Made by a program: the position numbers and the translations under genes. From positions 1,054,001 through 1,118,000 of the forward strand of contig NZ_JADBEM010000001.1 of NCBI RefSeq assembly GCF_014873875.1: DNA of 64,000 bases, written 5' to 3'. The DNA comes from Actinopolymorpha pittospori. Lineage in GTDB: Bacteria > Actinomycetota > Actinomycetes > Propionibacteriales > Actinopolymorphaceae. Shown one piece after another: positions 1-8,996 of this stretch. The notes under the pieces were generated by a model that worked only from the letters and a program-made list of their open reading frames with translations, was not told the DNA's origin and made no database searches. Each line of letters opens with the position of its first letter. Position 1 is the first letter of the stretch.

Positions 1-926
1 TCCTGCGATCCCGTCGGAACACCGTCGCGGCCCACGAGTTGCAACTCCTGCGGAGCACCGTCGTACTGCAACTGCAGGTCCAGAACCGTGTCCGCGGATG
101 CGTTCGTGACCCGCCAGAATTCTTTTTTGTTGGGTTTCACGGTGAGCTTGGCAGGTGGATAGTCCGGATACGGAACAGGGACATAGTTTACGGACAGATC
201 CTTCTCCGGCACGATAGGCGGAGTTACGCTTCCTTCTGGACTTCCATGCGGAAGTTTCTGGTCGCGGATGGTGAGAATGCGTTCAGGCAGCCCTCCTACC
301 GCTGGCTGCAAGTCTTCTATCCCTGCGACCACAATGACTCCGCTCGCGCCGCCGAGCACTGCCGCTTCTGAGAGGCCGTGGACGTGGGGGTGATACCAGT
401 AGAGTCCGGGAGGCTCATCCTGCGGAAACCAAGCATCGTATGTGAAGGTCTCCCCAGAGTTGATGAGCGTTTGAATGACTTCGTCGGAGTGGCATGCCGG
501 CGAGACGTTGGTGCCGTGAAAGTGAATATTGACGGAGGATTCGTTTGCCCTGGTAGCGCCACAGACCCGCGACGGCGACCTGTCCACTACCATGCTGTCG
601 GCAGCGCCGGGTTTCGGCAGGTTGTTCTTGACGGTTATGATCAAGTGGTCACCCGGAGAAACGTGGAGAGTCGGGGACTGTTTGCCGTCCGGTGTGGTGA
701 AGCAGTACAGGGTTCTACCGGCGGCGTCCTTGACGGTGTCGTAAGAAAGATCCACGAAGAGGAATCCGTCTTTGCTGTAGAGGTCCGGAGCTGGCGCGAC
801 GGTGCTGCCTGGGGAAAATCGCGGACAAGGGCCGGGGCCGGCTTGTTGACATGCTTGGAGCGCAAGCCCAGCCAGACCCAGTAACAAACAGATCCCCAGG
901 GCGGAAAACTTGCTCCGCAACGTCAT
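1..926 (-). CDS. Multicopper oxidase lipoprotein, 3' end outside the window
   Basis: Partial gene open at the left edge. About 308 residues are visible: an N-terminal hydrophobic signal ending in a possible lipobox (LQAC), then cupredoxin-like sequence with two copper-ligand motifs, HFHGTNVSP and YWYHPHVHG, typical of type 2/3 copper ligands in multicopper oxidases. The C-terminal cupredoxin domain with the HCH-type motif must lie beyond position 1. Such enzymes oxidise phenols or metal ions with O2 outside the membrane. Two ATGs in a row (929 and 926) are possible; GGAG is better spaced for 926. The gene is visibly less GC-rich than everything around it (runs such as AAA AAA GAA, many ATT and TAT codons), suggesting acquisition from a non-actinobacterial donor. 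Substrate cannot be told. Confidence 0.85.
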   Translation of the reverse strand, partial: MTLRSKFSALGICLLLGLAGLALQACQQAGPGPCPRFSPGSTVAPAPDLYSKDGFLFVDLSYDTVKDAAGRTLYCFTTPDGKQSPTLHVSPGDHLIITVKNNLPKPGAADSMVVDRSPSRVCGATRANESSVNIHFHGTNVSPACHSDEVIQTLINSGETFTYDAWFPQDEPPGLYWYHPHVHGLSEAAVLGGASGVIVVAGIEDLQPAVGGLPERILTIRDQKLPHGSPEGSVTPPIVPEKDLSVNYVPVPYPDYPPAKLTVKPNKKEFWRVTNASADTVLDLQLQYDGAPQELQLVGRDGVPTGSQ

Positions 927-1165
927 CATCACTCCGTGAGTCAAGCCGCGCCTGTCGCGTGCGACAAATAGGCATTACCCCGTAGCGCACCGATCAAGCG
1001 GCCATGCGGCGCGCCTGTCCGCCTGTCCGAGGCGGGGCATGCTGGCGGTGCGACCACCCCGACCACGCGAGTTGCGGCGGATCACGTCGATACGTTCCCG
1101 AAACCGCCCGGTCGCTGGAACGAGAGGCAGAAAGGCTTGCCCGCTGACTGCGAAGGGCGTCACCC

Positions 1166-1651
1166 ATGACCCAGTTCGGTGCCACCGCCAACCCGAAGGA
1201 CCCCAGCGAGGTCAACGTCAGCCAACCCTCCGACGCCCTCGTCGCCCGAGCCGCCGCCCAGAGCGCCTTCAACTCCCTCTTCCTCGGGCTCGGCGCGGTA
1301 GCCCTGCTGGTCGGCGCGGTCGGCGTGGCCAACACCATGGTCATCTCCGTCCTCGAACGACGACCCGAGATCGGACTACGCCGAGCGCTCGGCGCCACCA
1401 AGGGCCACATCCGCATCCAGTTCCTCGCCGAGGCGATGCTGCTGTCCTTCCTCGGCGGCACGGTCGGCGTGGGTGTCGGGACCGCCGCGACCGCCATCTA
1501 CGCGAGTACGAAGGACTGGGCGGTCGTCGTCCCCACCATCGCCTGGGCCGGCGGCCTCGCCGCCACCGTGCTCATCGGCGCCGTCGCCGGACTACTCCCC
1601 GCGCTGCGCGCCGCCCGCATGTCACCCACTGAGGCACTGTGGACGATCTGA
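1166..1651 (+). pseudogene. MacB-type ABC permease, C-terminal FtsX fragment
   Basis: The 161 residues match only the last part of MacB/FtsX-family permeases: a short periplasmic tail (SQPSDAL), then the FtsX domain with three hydrophobic segments, the cytoplasmic motif ERRPEIGLRRALGATKGHI, and the usual ending ALRAARMSPTEAL. Full-length family members are about 400 residues, so the N-terminal membrane segment and the large extracellular domain are missing. An in-frame TGA lies 21 bases upstream of the ATG, and no ATP-binding subunit gene is adjacent. The gene is best read as a 5'-truncated remnant. A short stand-alone permease is less likely. Confidence 0.8.
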
Positions 1652-1744
1652 ACCCCCGCCCCCGCCCCTTCCGGCCAAGACAAGCCGCTTTCAGGTTATG
1701 GCCACGACAATGCTTACTGCCGCCCACGCAGAGAGGTCTGAGCC

Positions 1745-2163
1745 ATGAATCCGACCCGCAAGGAGTTTCTGAGATTCGCTGCCATCGCCGTGGGCGCCTC
1801 TGGCGTCGGCAACGCACACAACGGCCACGCAGGCAACGGAACTGGCGGTGGTGAGCTCAAACGCGTTGACCCTTTCGGAGCTGTCCTCAACACCGCGGCC
1901 TGGTACCCACTCGTGGGTCTGGGCGACCCGCACATGTCCGAACGGTTTCACGCCTTCGTGCGGTCGCTGATCCAACGACCGGTGCTGCAGCACAGGCTCA
2001 ACGACATCGTCGTCGAGTTCGGGGAATGGTCCCTAACAGAACATTGCCGACCGCTTCTTTCTGGGTCTTGAGTCCGTCGGCGACGCCAAGCTCTCGACCA
2101 TGTGGCGCACCACGATCGGCGGTCGGGTCTACTGGGACGCTCCCGTTTACGGGCTCTTCCCAG
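1745..2163 (+). pseudogene. Broken copy of the ChaN/Tiki-like protein at 8997-10109
   Basis: The first ~95 residues are near-identical to the N-terminus of the intact gene at 8997-10109 on the other strand, including TRKEFLRFAAIAVGASGVG, YPLVGLGDPHMS and LNDIVVEFG. The start has the same leader (AGAGAGG before GAGCC-ATG). After VVEFG a one-base shift near 2025-2045 moves the reading to another frame, where the match resumes (TMWRTTIGGRVYWDAPVY). It then stops abruptly near 2163, where ISL3-like sequence begins. The copy therefore carries a frameshift and has lost more than half of its length. It shows that this locus was duplicated, then interrupted by a transposon-related event. Confidence 0.85.
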
Positions 2164-2204
2164 TTGAGGGTGTAGCGATCGCTGGAGCGTCGATCCTAGG
2201 TGGC

Positions 2205-2503
2205 GGGCGGCCGGCGCCTTTGAGGACATCGATCGGGATCGACTGTTCGCCGCGCTGGTGTCTTGGTGCCACACGGGTCCGCAACCGCTGCACCGGTAAC
2301 GGCGCACGACGACCTCGAGCACCGTGGGGCGCCAGCTCAGCGCCTGTTGGGTCCAACCGCCGGACCACCGTGTCTCGCGGGACGCGTTCGCGGACGTATC
2401 GTCGACACCACTGATCGGGCTCGACGACCCGGCAGGCAAGTCGGGGGCTGAGCCTCTGCCCGATGACCTCGGGATCGAGCTCATCAAGTCGGCAGAACGT
2501 GGT
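2205..2503 (-). pseudogene. ISL3-family transposase N-terminal remnant
   Basis: Minus-strand fragment of an ISL3-family transposase N-terminal zinc-binding region. One frame reads TTFCRLDELDPEVIGQRLS and ACRVVEPDQWCRRYVRERVP. A second frame continues with SWRPTVLEVVVRRYRCSGCG and VWHQDTS. The match therefore crosses a frameshift near 2350. The catalytic region of the ~400-500 residue transposase is absent. It borders the broken ChaN-like copy at about 2163-2205. Confidence 0.65.
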
Positions 2504-2648
2504 CGGGTCAGAGCAGGCGAGGCCCGCGGAACGGGTAGCCCTCGATGCCCTCAGCCTGTCGTGGCGCCGGAACCCGGTGGGCTGTCCACTCTCACGGACC
2601 GGACAACGACGGTCACATGGGCTGACAGGGCGTGCCACGGTTGGCGGT

Positions 2649-3179
2649 TCAGTCCTTCTTCGCAGGGGGCTGGGCGACGCACAAGATGCCCCTGTTGCCG
2701 TCCTGGTCAGCGATCACGGTGAGCGACGGCGCGTCGCTGTCATCGACGACGGTCCCACCCACGGCGACGGCAGCGGCGATTCGTTGCTCGGCTACCTCGG
2801 GCGCCACATAGACCTCGACGTGGAACCGCTGACGCGGGGACCCGTGCTCGTCGCCGTCCCCGAACCACAGGTTCGGTACCCGTCCCGTGGCGTCCCGGAT
2901 CTCGTCGCTGGGGGACCCGTAGCCCTGGGACTCGGCGTTCCCGGTCAGCAGGGCGGCCCACACCGGGGCGATGGTCGCGGAGTGCGCCGTGTCGAGGCCG
3001 AGCTCGATGACGCTCACCGAGGCCGGGTCGGCGTCGACCTTGTGGTCGGCGGCGATCTCGCTGATCCGTCGGGCGAGGTCGACGTCCTGCTGGGTCACCC
3101 ATTCAACGACGTGTTCGATTCCCTCGTCGTCGCGGTAAATGGCGTGCGAGTTCAGCTTCTCCACCGAGTCGACCCCCAC
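2649..3179 (-). pseudogene. VOC-family protein, 5'-truncated
   Basis: The 176 residues hold the end of a pterin-dehydratase-like segment (YRDDEGIEHVVEWVTQQDV, DLARRISEIAADH) followed by a glyoxalase/VOC-like half (VIELGLDTAHSATIAPVWAALL, PNLWFGDGDE, QRFHVEVYVAPEVAEQRIAAA, LTVIADQDGNRGILCVA). In actinobacterial homologues of this fusion the first part is about 60-70 residues longer. Here the sequence changes to an IS1380 fragment immediately beyond the first codon (3180/3181), so the natural start is probably lost and the GTG at 3179 is only the first codon left. Function of the family is not established. Residual expression of the VOC half cannot be excluded. Confidence 0.65.
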
Positions 3180-3180
3180 C

Positions 3181-3603
3181 TATGTGGGGATCGCCGACGC
3201 GGTGGACGAGCAGCTGTGGGCGACCGCGATCGAAGACGACGGGATCCGTGACGGTGCCATGGTGTTCGAAGCCACACACTGTGTGGATCTGTCGAAGTGG
3301 CCGCAAGGCACCCGGCTGATCCTACGCAAGGAACGCCCGCATCCGGGCGCCCAACTCCAACTGCACAACACCACCAGTGACGGGATGCGGCTGACCGCGT
3401 TCATCACCGACACCCCGGCCCGTGTAGTCCCCCACCAGATCCAGGGACTGGAGCTACGACACCGCCAGCACGCCCACGTCGAAGCACGGATCAAAGACTC
3501 CGGCCACCTCGGCCTGGGCAACCTGCCGCTGGACGCGTTCTGCCACAACCAGGCCTGGTTCGAGATAGCGCTCGCCGCCGCGGATCTGATCAGCTGGGCG
3601 TGC
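3181..3603 (+). pseudogene. IS1380-family transposase C-terminal fragment
   Basis: Reads as the C-terminal part of an IS1380-type DDE transposase: DEQLWATAIEDDGIRDGAMV, then LRHRQHAHVEARIKDSGHLG and LPLDAFCHNQAWFEIALAA, the region around the catalytic Glu and the final helices. The N-terminal two thirds is missing at the junction with the truncated VOC gene. Downstream of about 3603 the frame degenerates. It differs in sequence from the two larger IS1380 copies at 17.3 kb and 32-33.9 kb. Confidence 0.75.
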
Positions 3604-3735
3604 TCTGGCACATGGCCCCCCGTCCCTACGGCAGCAGCCATCACGTGCGCTACCGGCCTGATCCTGCTCGTGGCTGTGCGGCTGTGGCGATCGCCTGTGA
3701 GCGCCCGATTCTCCGCCCCAGTCGCCGGAGACTTC

Positions 3736-4010
3736 TCAGCCCGGTGCGATGTCAGCATGCGCGGTGGTGGGAAGCTTGCCGAGGTCGCGGTAGATGGTGG
3801 GTCGAGTGACGCCGAACTCGGCGGCGATCTGCGTGACAGTGTGCAGCCGTTGGCCCCCACCTCTTCGTACATCTCCCGGGCGATGCACGCTCGCCGCGGG
3901 GTCAGCTTCAGCTTCTGCCCACCGGTGCGCCCCCGGGCCCGGGCGGCTGCCAGGCCGTCCGGTGGAGGCATCGAACTCCCGAAGCTACGGCCAGGGGTCA
4001 TATAGCCGTG
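3736..4010 (-). pseudogene. Serine recombinase (resolvase/invertase) C-terminal fragment
   Basis: Minus-strand remnant of a resolvase-type serine recombinase tail: DGLAAARARGRTGGQKLKLT and AREMYEEVG in one frame, then after a one-base shift the helix-turn-helix TVTQIAAEFGVTRPTIYRDL and a short tail to a TGA at 3736. The catalytic serine domain is absent. It may have belonged to the same transposon as the adjacent IS fragments. Confidence 0.75.
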
Positions 4011-4105
4011 GGGGCCGTCCGGGTCGCGCATATCTCCGACCCGGACGGCAACTCCGGCAACCGTCAACCTCGCCCAGCCTTTGATCTCGAGTGGCGGGAG
4101 TTGGC

Positions 4106-5119
4106 TCAGAGACGGTCGATCGCGGCGCGCAGGAACGCGTCCCGGCGAGCGGTCACCGCTGCTGCGTCCAGCGGCCGCCCCTGGTCGTCGTAGCCGGGCC
4201 AGCCATCGAGGACGGTGGGTGTGTCCAGCGCGGCCACGGCGTCCCAGTACGCCACGTTGGTCGCTCGCATGCCGGCTTCGCGCTCCCACCCCTCCAGGAC
4301 CGGATCCGGGTCCGCCCCGTACGTGATCGCCATTTGGAACCGGAACCCGCCGATGTCGACTCCGGGACTCCCGGCGCCGGAGTCCTTCCAGTCGATCAGG
4401 GCGAGAAAGGTGTCGCCGTCCCATCGTGTGTTGCCCCACCACACGTCGCCGTGGACGAAGCCGGTCGGGCTGTCGGGTCGGCCGTGCTCTCGTACACAGT
4501 CGTCGGCCCACAGCAGCAGTGGGGTCGGCAGCGGCTCGTTCACCCACTGTCGGACCCACCTGGCCGGCACACCGGTCCACTCGCACAGCGCTTCGACGAC
4601 CGTGGCCTTCTCCTCGTCCGGGCAGGCGCGGTACAGCGCGGCCCAGCGGCGGCTCCGCGCGCGGTCGTAACCTGAGACGGGGTAGGTGGAGTGGTGGCGC
4701 AGCGGCAGGTCGGGGCGGGGGTCGAGCGGGATTCGGTGTACCCGCGCGAGCGCGGCTCCAGCAGCGTGCAGCTGCGCCAGCGACACCCGACCCGGCAGCC
4801 GGCTGCTGCCGGGCAGGGCCGTCTCCAGCGTGGCTGGGGCCCCAGCGACACTGCCGTCGAGATCGGTGGCGAGCAGCCGTGGAGCCGGGAGTCCGTGCTC
4901 CTCGGCGTACCGCAGCGCCGCCGCACCGGTCACGATCTGACTCGTGGTGATTCGGCCGCCGACCCGCAGGACCACGTCCCGCGTACGGTCCGACTGATCG
5001 ACGCGCAAGAGCCACGGCCCACGGCCGACGTTCAGGCTCTCAACGGAATGCACGCTCGCGTCCGCACCGAGCGCACGATGTGCCCAGGCCAGTGCGGCTT
5101 CGCTTGGCAAGTGAGTCAT
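4106..5119 (-). CDS. Aminoglycoside/choline-kinase-like phosphotransferase (APH fold)
   Basis: A 337-residue protein of the APH superfamily, which phosphorylates hydroxyl groups of small molecules with ATP. The kinase C-lobe shows the catalytic HGDVWWGN at about 223-230 and the metal-binding ALIDWKDSGAGSPGVDIG at about 240-257. The N-lobe has SLNVGRGPWLLRVD and DVVLRVGG with no obvious standard lysine. ATG at 5119 is chosen because AAGGGA lies about 10 bases upstream; longer in-frame extensions lack a ribosome site. The gene is divergent from a small ORF 92 bp away. The substrate is unknown, and resistance activity should not be assumed. Confidence 0.82.
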   Translation of the reverse strand: MTHLPSEAALAWAHRALGADASVHSVESLNVGRGPWLLRVDQSDRTRDVVLRVGGRITTSQIVTGAAALRYAEEHGLPAPRLLATDLDGSVAGAPATLETALPGSSRLPGRVSLAQLHAAGAALARVHRIPLDPRPDLPLRHHSTYPVSGYDRARSRRWAALYRACPDEEKATVVEALCEWTGVPARWVRQWVNEPLPTPLLLWADDCVREHGRPDSPTGFVHGDVWWGNTRWDGDTFLALIDWKDSGAGSPGVDIGGFRFQMAITYGADPDPVLEGWEREAGMRATNVAYWDAVAALDTPTVLDGWPGYDDQGRPLDAAAVTARRDAFLRAAIDRL

Positions 5120-5210
5120 CTTCAAGGTCCCTTCGACAGCGATGTGTACGAAGGGGAGCGGTGCGAAGACCGAGCGCTCTAAACGTCGTGCTCGACCCTT
5201 CCCGCCCACC

Positions 5211-5471
5211 ATGAGCCTGACCGACCTCCCCGCCCACGTCAAGCGCGTTGCAGAGGCGCAGCAGCATGGTGAGCCCGAGAACGCCACCGCGGCGACCCGT
5301 CCGGATCAACCTCTGGGCCAGGATGACGTTCCGGCCCTACTGCGTCGGGTCGCCAACTCGATCGAGGAACACGGACAGGTGTGGGTCCAAGACCTGGTCT
5401 TACACAACGAGGTCACGGCCGATGAGGACTGGTACTCAGTCACCGTCTACTTCCGCGAGGAGTCCGAGTAA
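5211..5471 (+). CDS. Small conserved hypothetical protein
   Basis: An 86-residue acidic protein starting MSLTDLPAHVKRVAEAQQHG. The second half (DDVPALLRRVANSIEEHGQV, then VQDLVLHNEVTADEDWYSVT) looks like a compact alpha/beta domain. No membrane segment or signal peptide is visible. It is divergent from the APH gene, so the 92 bp between them probably holds both promoters. Function unknown. An in-frame upstream ATG at 5142 would extend it by 23 basic residues but has no better ribosome site. Confidence 0.6.
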   Translation: MSLTDLPAHVKRVAEAQQHGEPENATAATRPDQPLGQDDVPALLRRVANSIEEHGQVWVQDLVLHNEVTADEDWYSVTVYFREESE

Positions 5472-6018
5472 CGCCAACTCGCCCCACGACCCGGCGAATC
5501 ACCACGACCCCTCGCTTGTAAGTTCTAGGCGCTTCGTCCGGCGGGATCCGTCCGCGTCCGCGACCTCGGGCAACTGTCCGTGCCCGGCGGCCGGCGGCTG
5601 GCCTTGTCTTGGCCCGTTGCTGTCACCGTTGCTGTCGACAGCACTCAGCCCGCGTCCGGTGGCCGTCCACGAACCGAGACTAGATGCTTGATGTTGCGCG
5701 AAGGGTGAACACCTGAAAGTGACCGACCTGCCGACCTCGCCCGGAGTGGATCTGGACGGGTGTGCACCCGCCGTCGGAGACGCAGGCGGAGCTGTGCGTG
5801 GTTGCCCGTTCGCGAGGTGCCAGGACGGCACTACGAGACGGCGTCGGTTTGTCACCGTCGGGTAGGTTCTGCGTCACCGGGGTGTTCTAACCTAGACTGC
5901 CCGAGCGGCATACCGGGTGTGCGGCAACGTCTGGTTGCTGCCCGCTCGCGGGTGGGGGTTGTGTTGTGTCAGCGACCGACCGCTCAAGGTGAAGGCCGAG
6001 GATCGGACAGCAGCAGGA
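5472..6018. other. Gene-poor stretch upstream of the PASTA kinase
   Basis: About 550 bp without a convincing gene. A GTG-initiated 48-codon reading frame from 5719 (VTDLPTSPGVDLDG, ending in a basic RRRRFVTVG) is possible but has neither a good ribosome site nor a recognisable domain. The rest presumably carries the kinase promoter. Confidence 0.4.
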
Positions 6019-7890
6019 ATGAATCCCAGCCACCGCGCCGACTCAGGCTTCTCCAGCGACGCAGAGCGCATCGTTCAGTCGCGGCTTCTGGCGGGCCGAT
6101 ACGCCCTCGACGCCGAACTCGGCCGCGGTGGGATGGCCGTGGTGTGGGTCGGCACCGACCAGCGCCTGGGGCGAACTGTGGCGGTAAAGACGCTGCGTTC
6201 GGAGCTGGCCACCGACGAGACCGTCCAGGCCAGGTTCCGCCGGGAGGCGCAGTCCGCGGCGGCCCTGAATCACTCCTCGGTCGTCGCTGTCTACGACACC
6301 GGTGAAGAGGTCCTCGACGGCGTGTCGGTGCCCTACATCGTCATGGAGTACGTCGAGGGTCGCACGCTGCGCGATGAACTCGGCGATGCGCGTGACGATG
6401 GTCAGCGGATGCCACCCGGACGGGCGCTGGAGATCATCGCCGACGTCCTGGAGGCGTTGGAGTACAGCCACCGGGCCGGCATCATCCACCGCGACATCAA
6501 ACCGGCGAACGTCATGCTCACCCCGGCCGGTAAGGCCAAGGTCATGGACTTCGGCATCGCCCGCGCCATGGCCGACGCCTCGGCGAACCTCACTCAGACC
6601 GCCGCCGTCCTCGGCACCGCGCAGTACCTCTCGCCCGAGCAGGCCCGCAGCGAGCCGGTCGACGCTCGCAGCGACATCTACTCCAGCGGCTGCCTCCTTT
6701 ATGAGCTCCTCACCGGCCGCCCGCCCTTCGTCGGGGACCCGGTGTCGGTGGTCTACCAGCACGTTCAGGAAGAGCCGCAGCCGCCGTCCACGCTCCAACC
6801 CCAGGTGTCGGCCGAGGCGGAGAGCATCACGCTCAAGGCGTTGCGGAAGGACCCCCTCGACCGCTACCAGAGCGCTGCGCAGATGCGGGCAGACGTCGAC
6901 CTGGCTCTGGCCGGGCACAAGCTGGGCCCCGCCCCGCCCCGGCCACAAGAGGCGACACCCCCTCCGCTCCCGCCGACCACCACGATGCCCTCGCCGACCA
7001 TCGACGGACCGGATACGAACGGCACCGAGTCCCACCACGGTCGAACTCGGCCCCGGATGCGGTGGTACGCGTTCGCCGCGGTGGTGCTCGTCGTACTCGG
7101 GGCCGCGGCTGCGGTCGGTTCCTGGATGTTCGGCGGACGGACGGACACGGTGGCCGTCCCCACACTGACCGGCACGACAACCACCCAGGCCAGGATGGCA
7201 CTGGACTCGAGCCAGTTGGAGCTGGGCAAGACGTCGCTGACGGCCAGCGACGAGGTGCCGAAAGGGCAGATCATCGCCCAGCACCCCGAGCCGGCACACT
7301 CGGCCGCGGTCGGCAGCACTGTCGATGTCACAGTTTCCAGCGGGAAACCCAAGGGCGGAATCCCCGACGTCATCGGAGAACGGGTCGCCCAGGCACGCAC
7401 CACCCTTGAGACCTCGGGCTTCCGAGTCCGCGACCTGGAGGACACCGACTCAAGGAAACCCGCGGGCGAGGTGACAAGGGTCGACCCGCCGGGCGGCTCG
7501 GTCGTCCCCAAAGGCTCACTGGTGACGCTGTACCACTCCACCGGTCTGATCAGCGTGCCCAACGTCCGGCACAGAAACGAGGCCGAGGCGCAGGCGATCC
7601 TCACGGCGGCCGGCTTCAAGGTCAACAAGATTCCCCAGGACAGCGCCGACGCGGATCCCGGCACAGTGACCTTTCAGATTCCCGAACCTGGCACGCACAG
7701 GTCGGCCGGCACCAGGGTGAGCATCGTGGTCGCACACAAGCCGAAAAGGGCGCCCACGCCCACACCGGAGCCCATCCCATCGCCCGCGCCCACATCCAGT
7801 CCGGTGCCGCCACCCGGTCCCTCACCGACACCCAGTCCCTCGCCGACAGGCCCATGGCTACCGTTACCAGACCTGCCCGGTCCGCTCTGA
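6019..7890 (+). CDS. PASTA-domain Ser/Thr protein kinase, PknB type
   Basis: A 623-residue membrane kinase. It has a cytoplasmic Hanks-type kinase domain (about 28-300) with glycine loop GRGGMA, Lys57 in [13 protein letters not shown] at 157-165, DFG at 177-179 and the activation loop ending [12 protein letters not shown] Pro/Thr-rich juxtamembrane stretch follows, then one membrane segment at about 350-370, three extracellular PASTA repeats (about 378-445, 446-515, 516-582) and a Pro/Ser tail. PASTA domains sense peptidoglycan fragments or lipid II. Start ATG 6019 is preceded by AGGA; an upstream in-frame ATG at 5917 would add 34 residues unlike the family. M. tuberculosis PknB (four PASTA repeats) sits in a cell-division operon, but here no pbpA, rodA or phosphatase gene is adjacent, so this is an orphan paralogue. 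Confidence 0.92.
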   Translation: MNPSHRADSGFSSDAERIVQSRLLAGRYALDAELGRGGMAVVWVGTDQRLGRTVAVKTLRSELATDETVQARFRREAQSAAALNHSSVVAVYDTGEEVLDGVSVPYIVMEYVEGRTLRDELGDARDDGQRMPPGRALEIIADVLEALEYSHRAGIIHRDIKPANVMLTPAGKAKVMDFGIARAMADASANLTQTAAVLGTAQYLSPEQARSEPVDARSDIYSSGCLLYELLTGRPPFVGDPVSVVYQHVQEEPQPPSTLQPQVSAEAESITLKALRKDPLDRYQSAAQMRADVDLALAGHKLGPAPPRPQEATPPPLPPTTTMPSPTIDGPDTNGTESHHGRTRPRMRWYAFAAVVLVVLGAAAAVGSWMFGGRTDTVAVPTLTGTTTTQARMALDSSQLELGKTSLTASDEVPKGQIIAQHPEPAHSAAVGSTVDVTVSSGKPKGGIPDVIGERVAQARTTLETSGFRVRDLEDTDSRKPAGEVTRVDPPGGSVVPKGSLVTLYHSTGLISVPNVRHRNEAEAQAILTAAGFKVNKIPQDSADADPGTVTFQIPEPGTHRSAGTRVSIVVAHKPKRAPTPTPEPIPSPAPTSSPVPPPGPSPTPSPSPTGPWLPLPDLPGPL

Positions 7891-7920
7891 CCGTGCGCTG
7901 AACGGTCGATTTCAGGTCTG
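7869..7920 (+). terminator. Nested inverted repeats after the kinase gene
   Basis: CAGACCTG (7869-7876) pairs with CAGGTCTG (7913-7920), enclosing a second hairpin GACCGT/ACGGTC (7889-7894 with 7902-7907). The outer arm overlaps the last codons and the inner arm begins at the stop codon. No long T-run follows, so terminator strength is uncertain. Confidence 0.4.
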
Positions 7921-7993
7921 TGGCCAGGGCCGGTCATCCTCGCCCGCGCACACCGGCCGGTCGCGGTGGCGGCCACCACACAGCCAGCCAGAC

Positions 7994-8260
7994 CTACAGG
8001 ACACCAGCCAGCACAATGACCACGGCCAGCGGCCAGACGACGCCGGTCGTCGTGAGCCCATGACCGAACCCACCGACCAACACGGGCAGGACGACTCCCG
8101 GCAGCGCGATCCCGATCGCCCGGACTCGTTGCCGTCCAGCGGGCGGGGGCACATCCGACCCCGATGAGGCTGAACGCGACCACACAACCGCCCAGCAGCC
8201 AGCGCGTCGCGGGCTCGACGCAGGTCGAGGACCACCCCAAGGGCCCACAGCCACTGGCGA
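7994..8260 (-). pseudogene. Degenerate membrane-protein remnant
   Basis: Hydrophobic segments are spread over three minus-strand frames: QWLWALGVVLDLRR, then WLLGGCVVAFSLIGVG, then AIGIALPGVVLPVLVGGFG and VVWPLAVVIVLAGVL ending in TAG. Together they look like the end of a small integral membrane protein broken by at least two frameshifts. No family is recognised. It lies next to another gene fragment (SDR), which supports decay. Confidence 0.35.
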
Positions 8261-8268
8261 GGTCGGGG

Positions 8269-8421
8269 TCAGGTGGGGGTTTCGCCGCCGTCGATGGTGA
8301 TGATCTGGCCGGTGACGTAGGTGTTGGCCATGAGAAAGAGGCCCGCGGCGGCGTCTTCCTCCGCGGTGCCGAAACGGCCGAGCGGAGCAGTCGATCCGGC
8401 GGCGCGATCGGGTCGGAGTTC
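8269..8421 (-). pseudogene. Short-chain dehydrogenase C-terminal fragment
   Basis: Fifty codons ending in TGA give the typical SDR tail: PLGRFGTAEEDAAAGLFLM, then TYVTGQIITIDGGETPT. The P-G-R-x-G, VTGQ and xDGG motifs are diagnostic of the end of an SDR. The Rossmann GxxxGxG motif and the catalytic Tyr-Lys region (about 200 residues) are missing. Upstream of about 8421 the sequence is unrelated, so this is a truncated remnant. Confidence 0.75.
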
Positions 8422-8546
8422 ATGCCTGGCAGTGAGCGCAGGAGCGGGCTGCCCTTGCCCGCCGGGCCGGGGCAGCTAGCGCGATGAGTTCTGACGCCAC
8501 GGGCAGTCTGTGCTGTTGGATGGTCAGGACTTCGAAGGGAAACGCC

Positions 8547-8834
8547 ATGGTGATCGTCGCCGGACACATCGTCGTCAAGCCAGACCAGCGGGAGCGCTAC
8601 CTCGCAGGGTGCGTCAGCGTCGTCGAGCAGGCACGCCGCGCACCCGGCTGCCTCGACTTCTCCATCACCGCCGACCTCATCGACCCGGGCCGGGTCAACA
8701 TCTTCGAACGGTGGGAGACCCACGAAGCCGTCACGACCTTCCGCGGCAGCGGTCCAAGCGAGGAGCAGGGAGCAGAGATGCTCGCCGCGTCGGTAGCCGA
8801 GTACGACATCGCCGACGTCCGTTCACTGACCTGA
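8547..8834 (+). CDS. ABM-domain antibiotic biosynthesis monooxygenase-like protein
   Basis: A 95-residue single ABM domain (dimeric alpha/beta barrel): VIVAGHIVVKPDQRERYLAG, CLDFSITADLIDPGRVNIFE, RWETHEAVTTFRGSGPSEEQ, with a C-terminal VAEYDIADVRSLT. Members are small cofactor-less oxygenases or haem-/quinone-related enzymes, often in secondary metabolism. ATG 8547 follows AAGGGA at a good distance. A decayed second copy lies at 10342-10505. The gene faces the intact ChaN-like gene across a strong terminator. Substrate unknown. Confidence 0.85.
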   Translation: MVIVAGHIVVKPDQRERYLAGCVSVVEQARRAPGCLDFSITADLIDPGRVNIFERWETHEAVTTFRGSGPSEEQGAEMLAASVAEYDIADVRSLT

Positions 8835-8854
8835 GCTGCTCCAGGCGACACGCT

Positions 8855-8883
8855 CCGCCTCCTGCCACGTTGGCAGGAGGCGG
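8855..8883. terminator. Strong bidirectional terminator hairpin
   Basis: Perfect 12-bp stem CCGCCTCCTGCC / GGCAGGAGGCGG with loop ACGTT, extendable through GACAC/GTGTC with a small bulge. It sits between the ABM gene ending at 8834 (+) and the ChaN-like gene ending at 8997 (-). Confidence 0.8.
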
Positions 8884-8996
8884 TGTCCAGTGGTGCCGTG
8901 TCGGCCTGCCACGGCAACCACTTTCGACGGCACCGCGTCGGCTCACAGGGACAAACAAACCTGTGACGGCTGGAGCAACGAGGCGCTGCTGTCGCA

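Noticed and set aside
3180..5015. 611-codon minus-strand open frame covering the recombinase fragment and the APH gene
   Set aside because: Arg/Pro/Gly-rich shadow of high-GC genes; the APH gene in another frame has full motifs and a ribosome site.
6043..7299. 418-codon minus-strand frame antisense to the PASTA kinase
   Set aside because: Antisense shadow; the plus-strand kinase is unmistakable.
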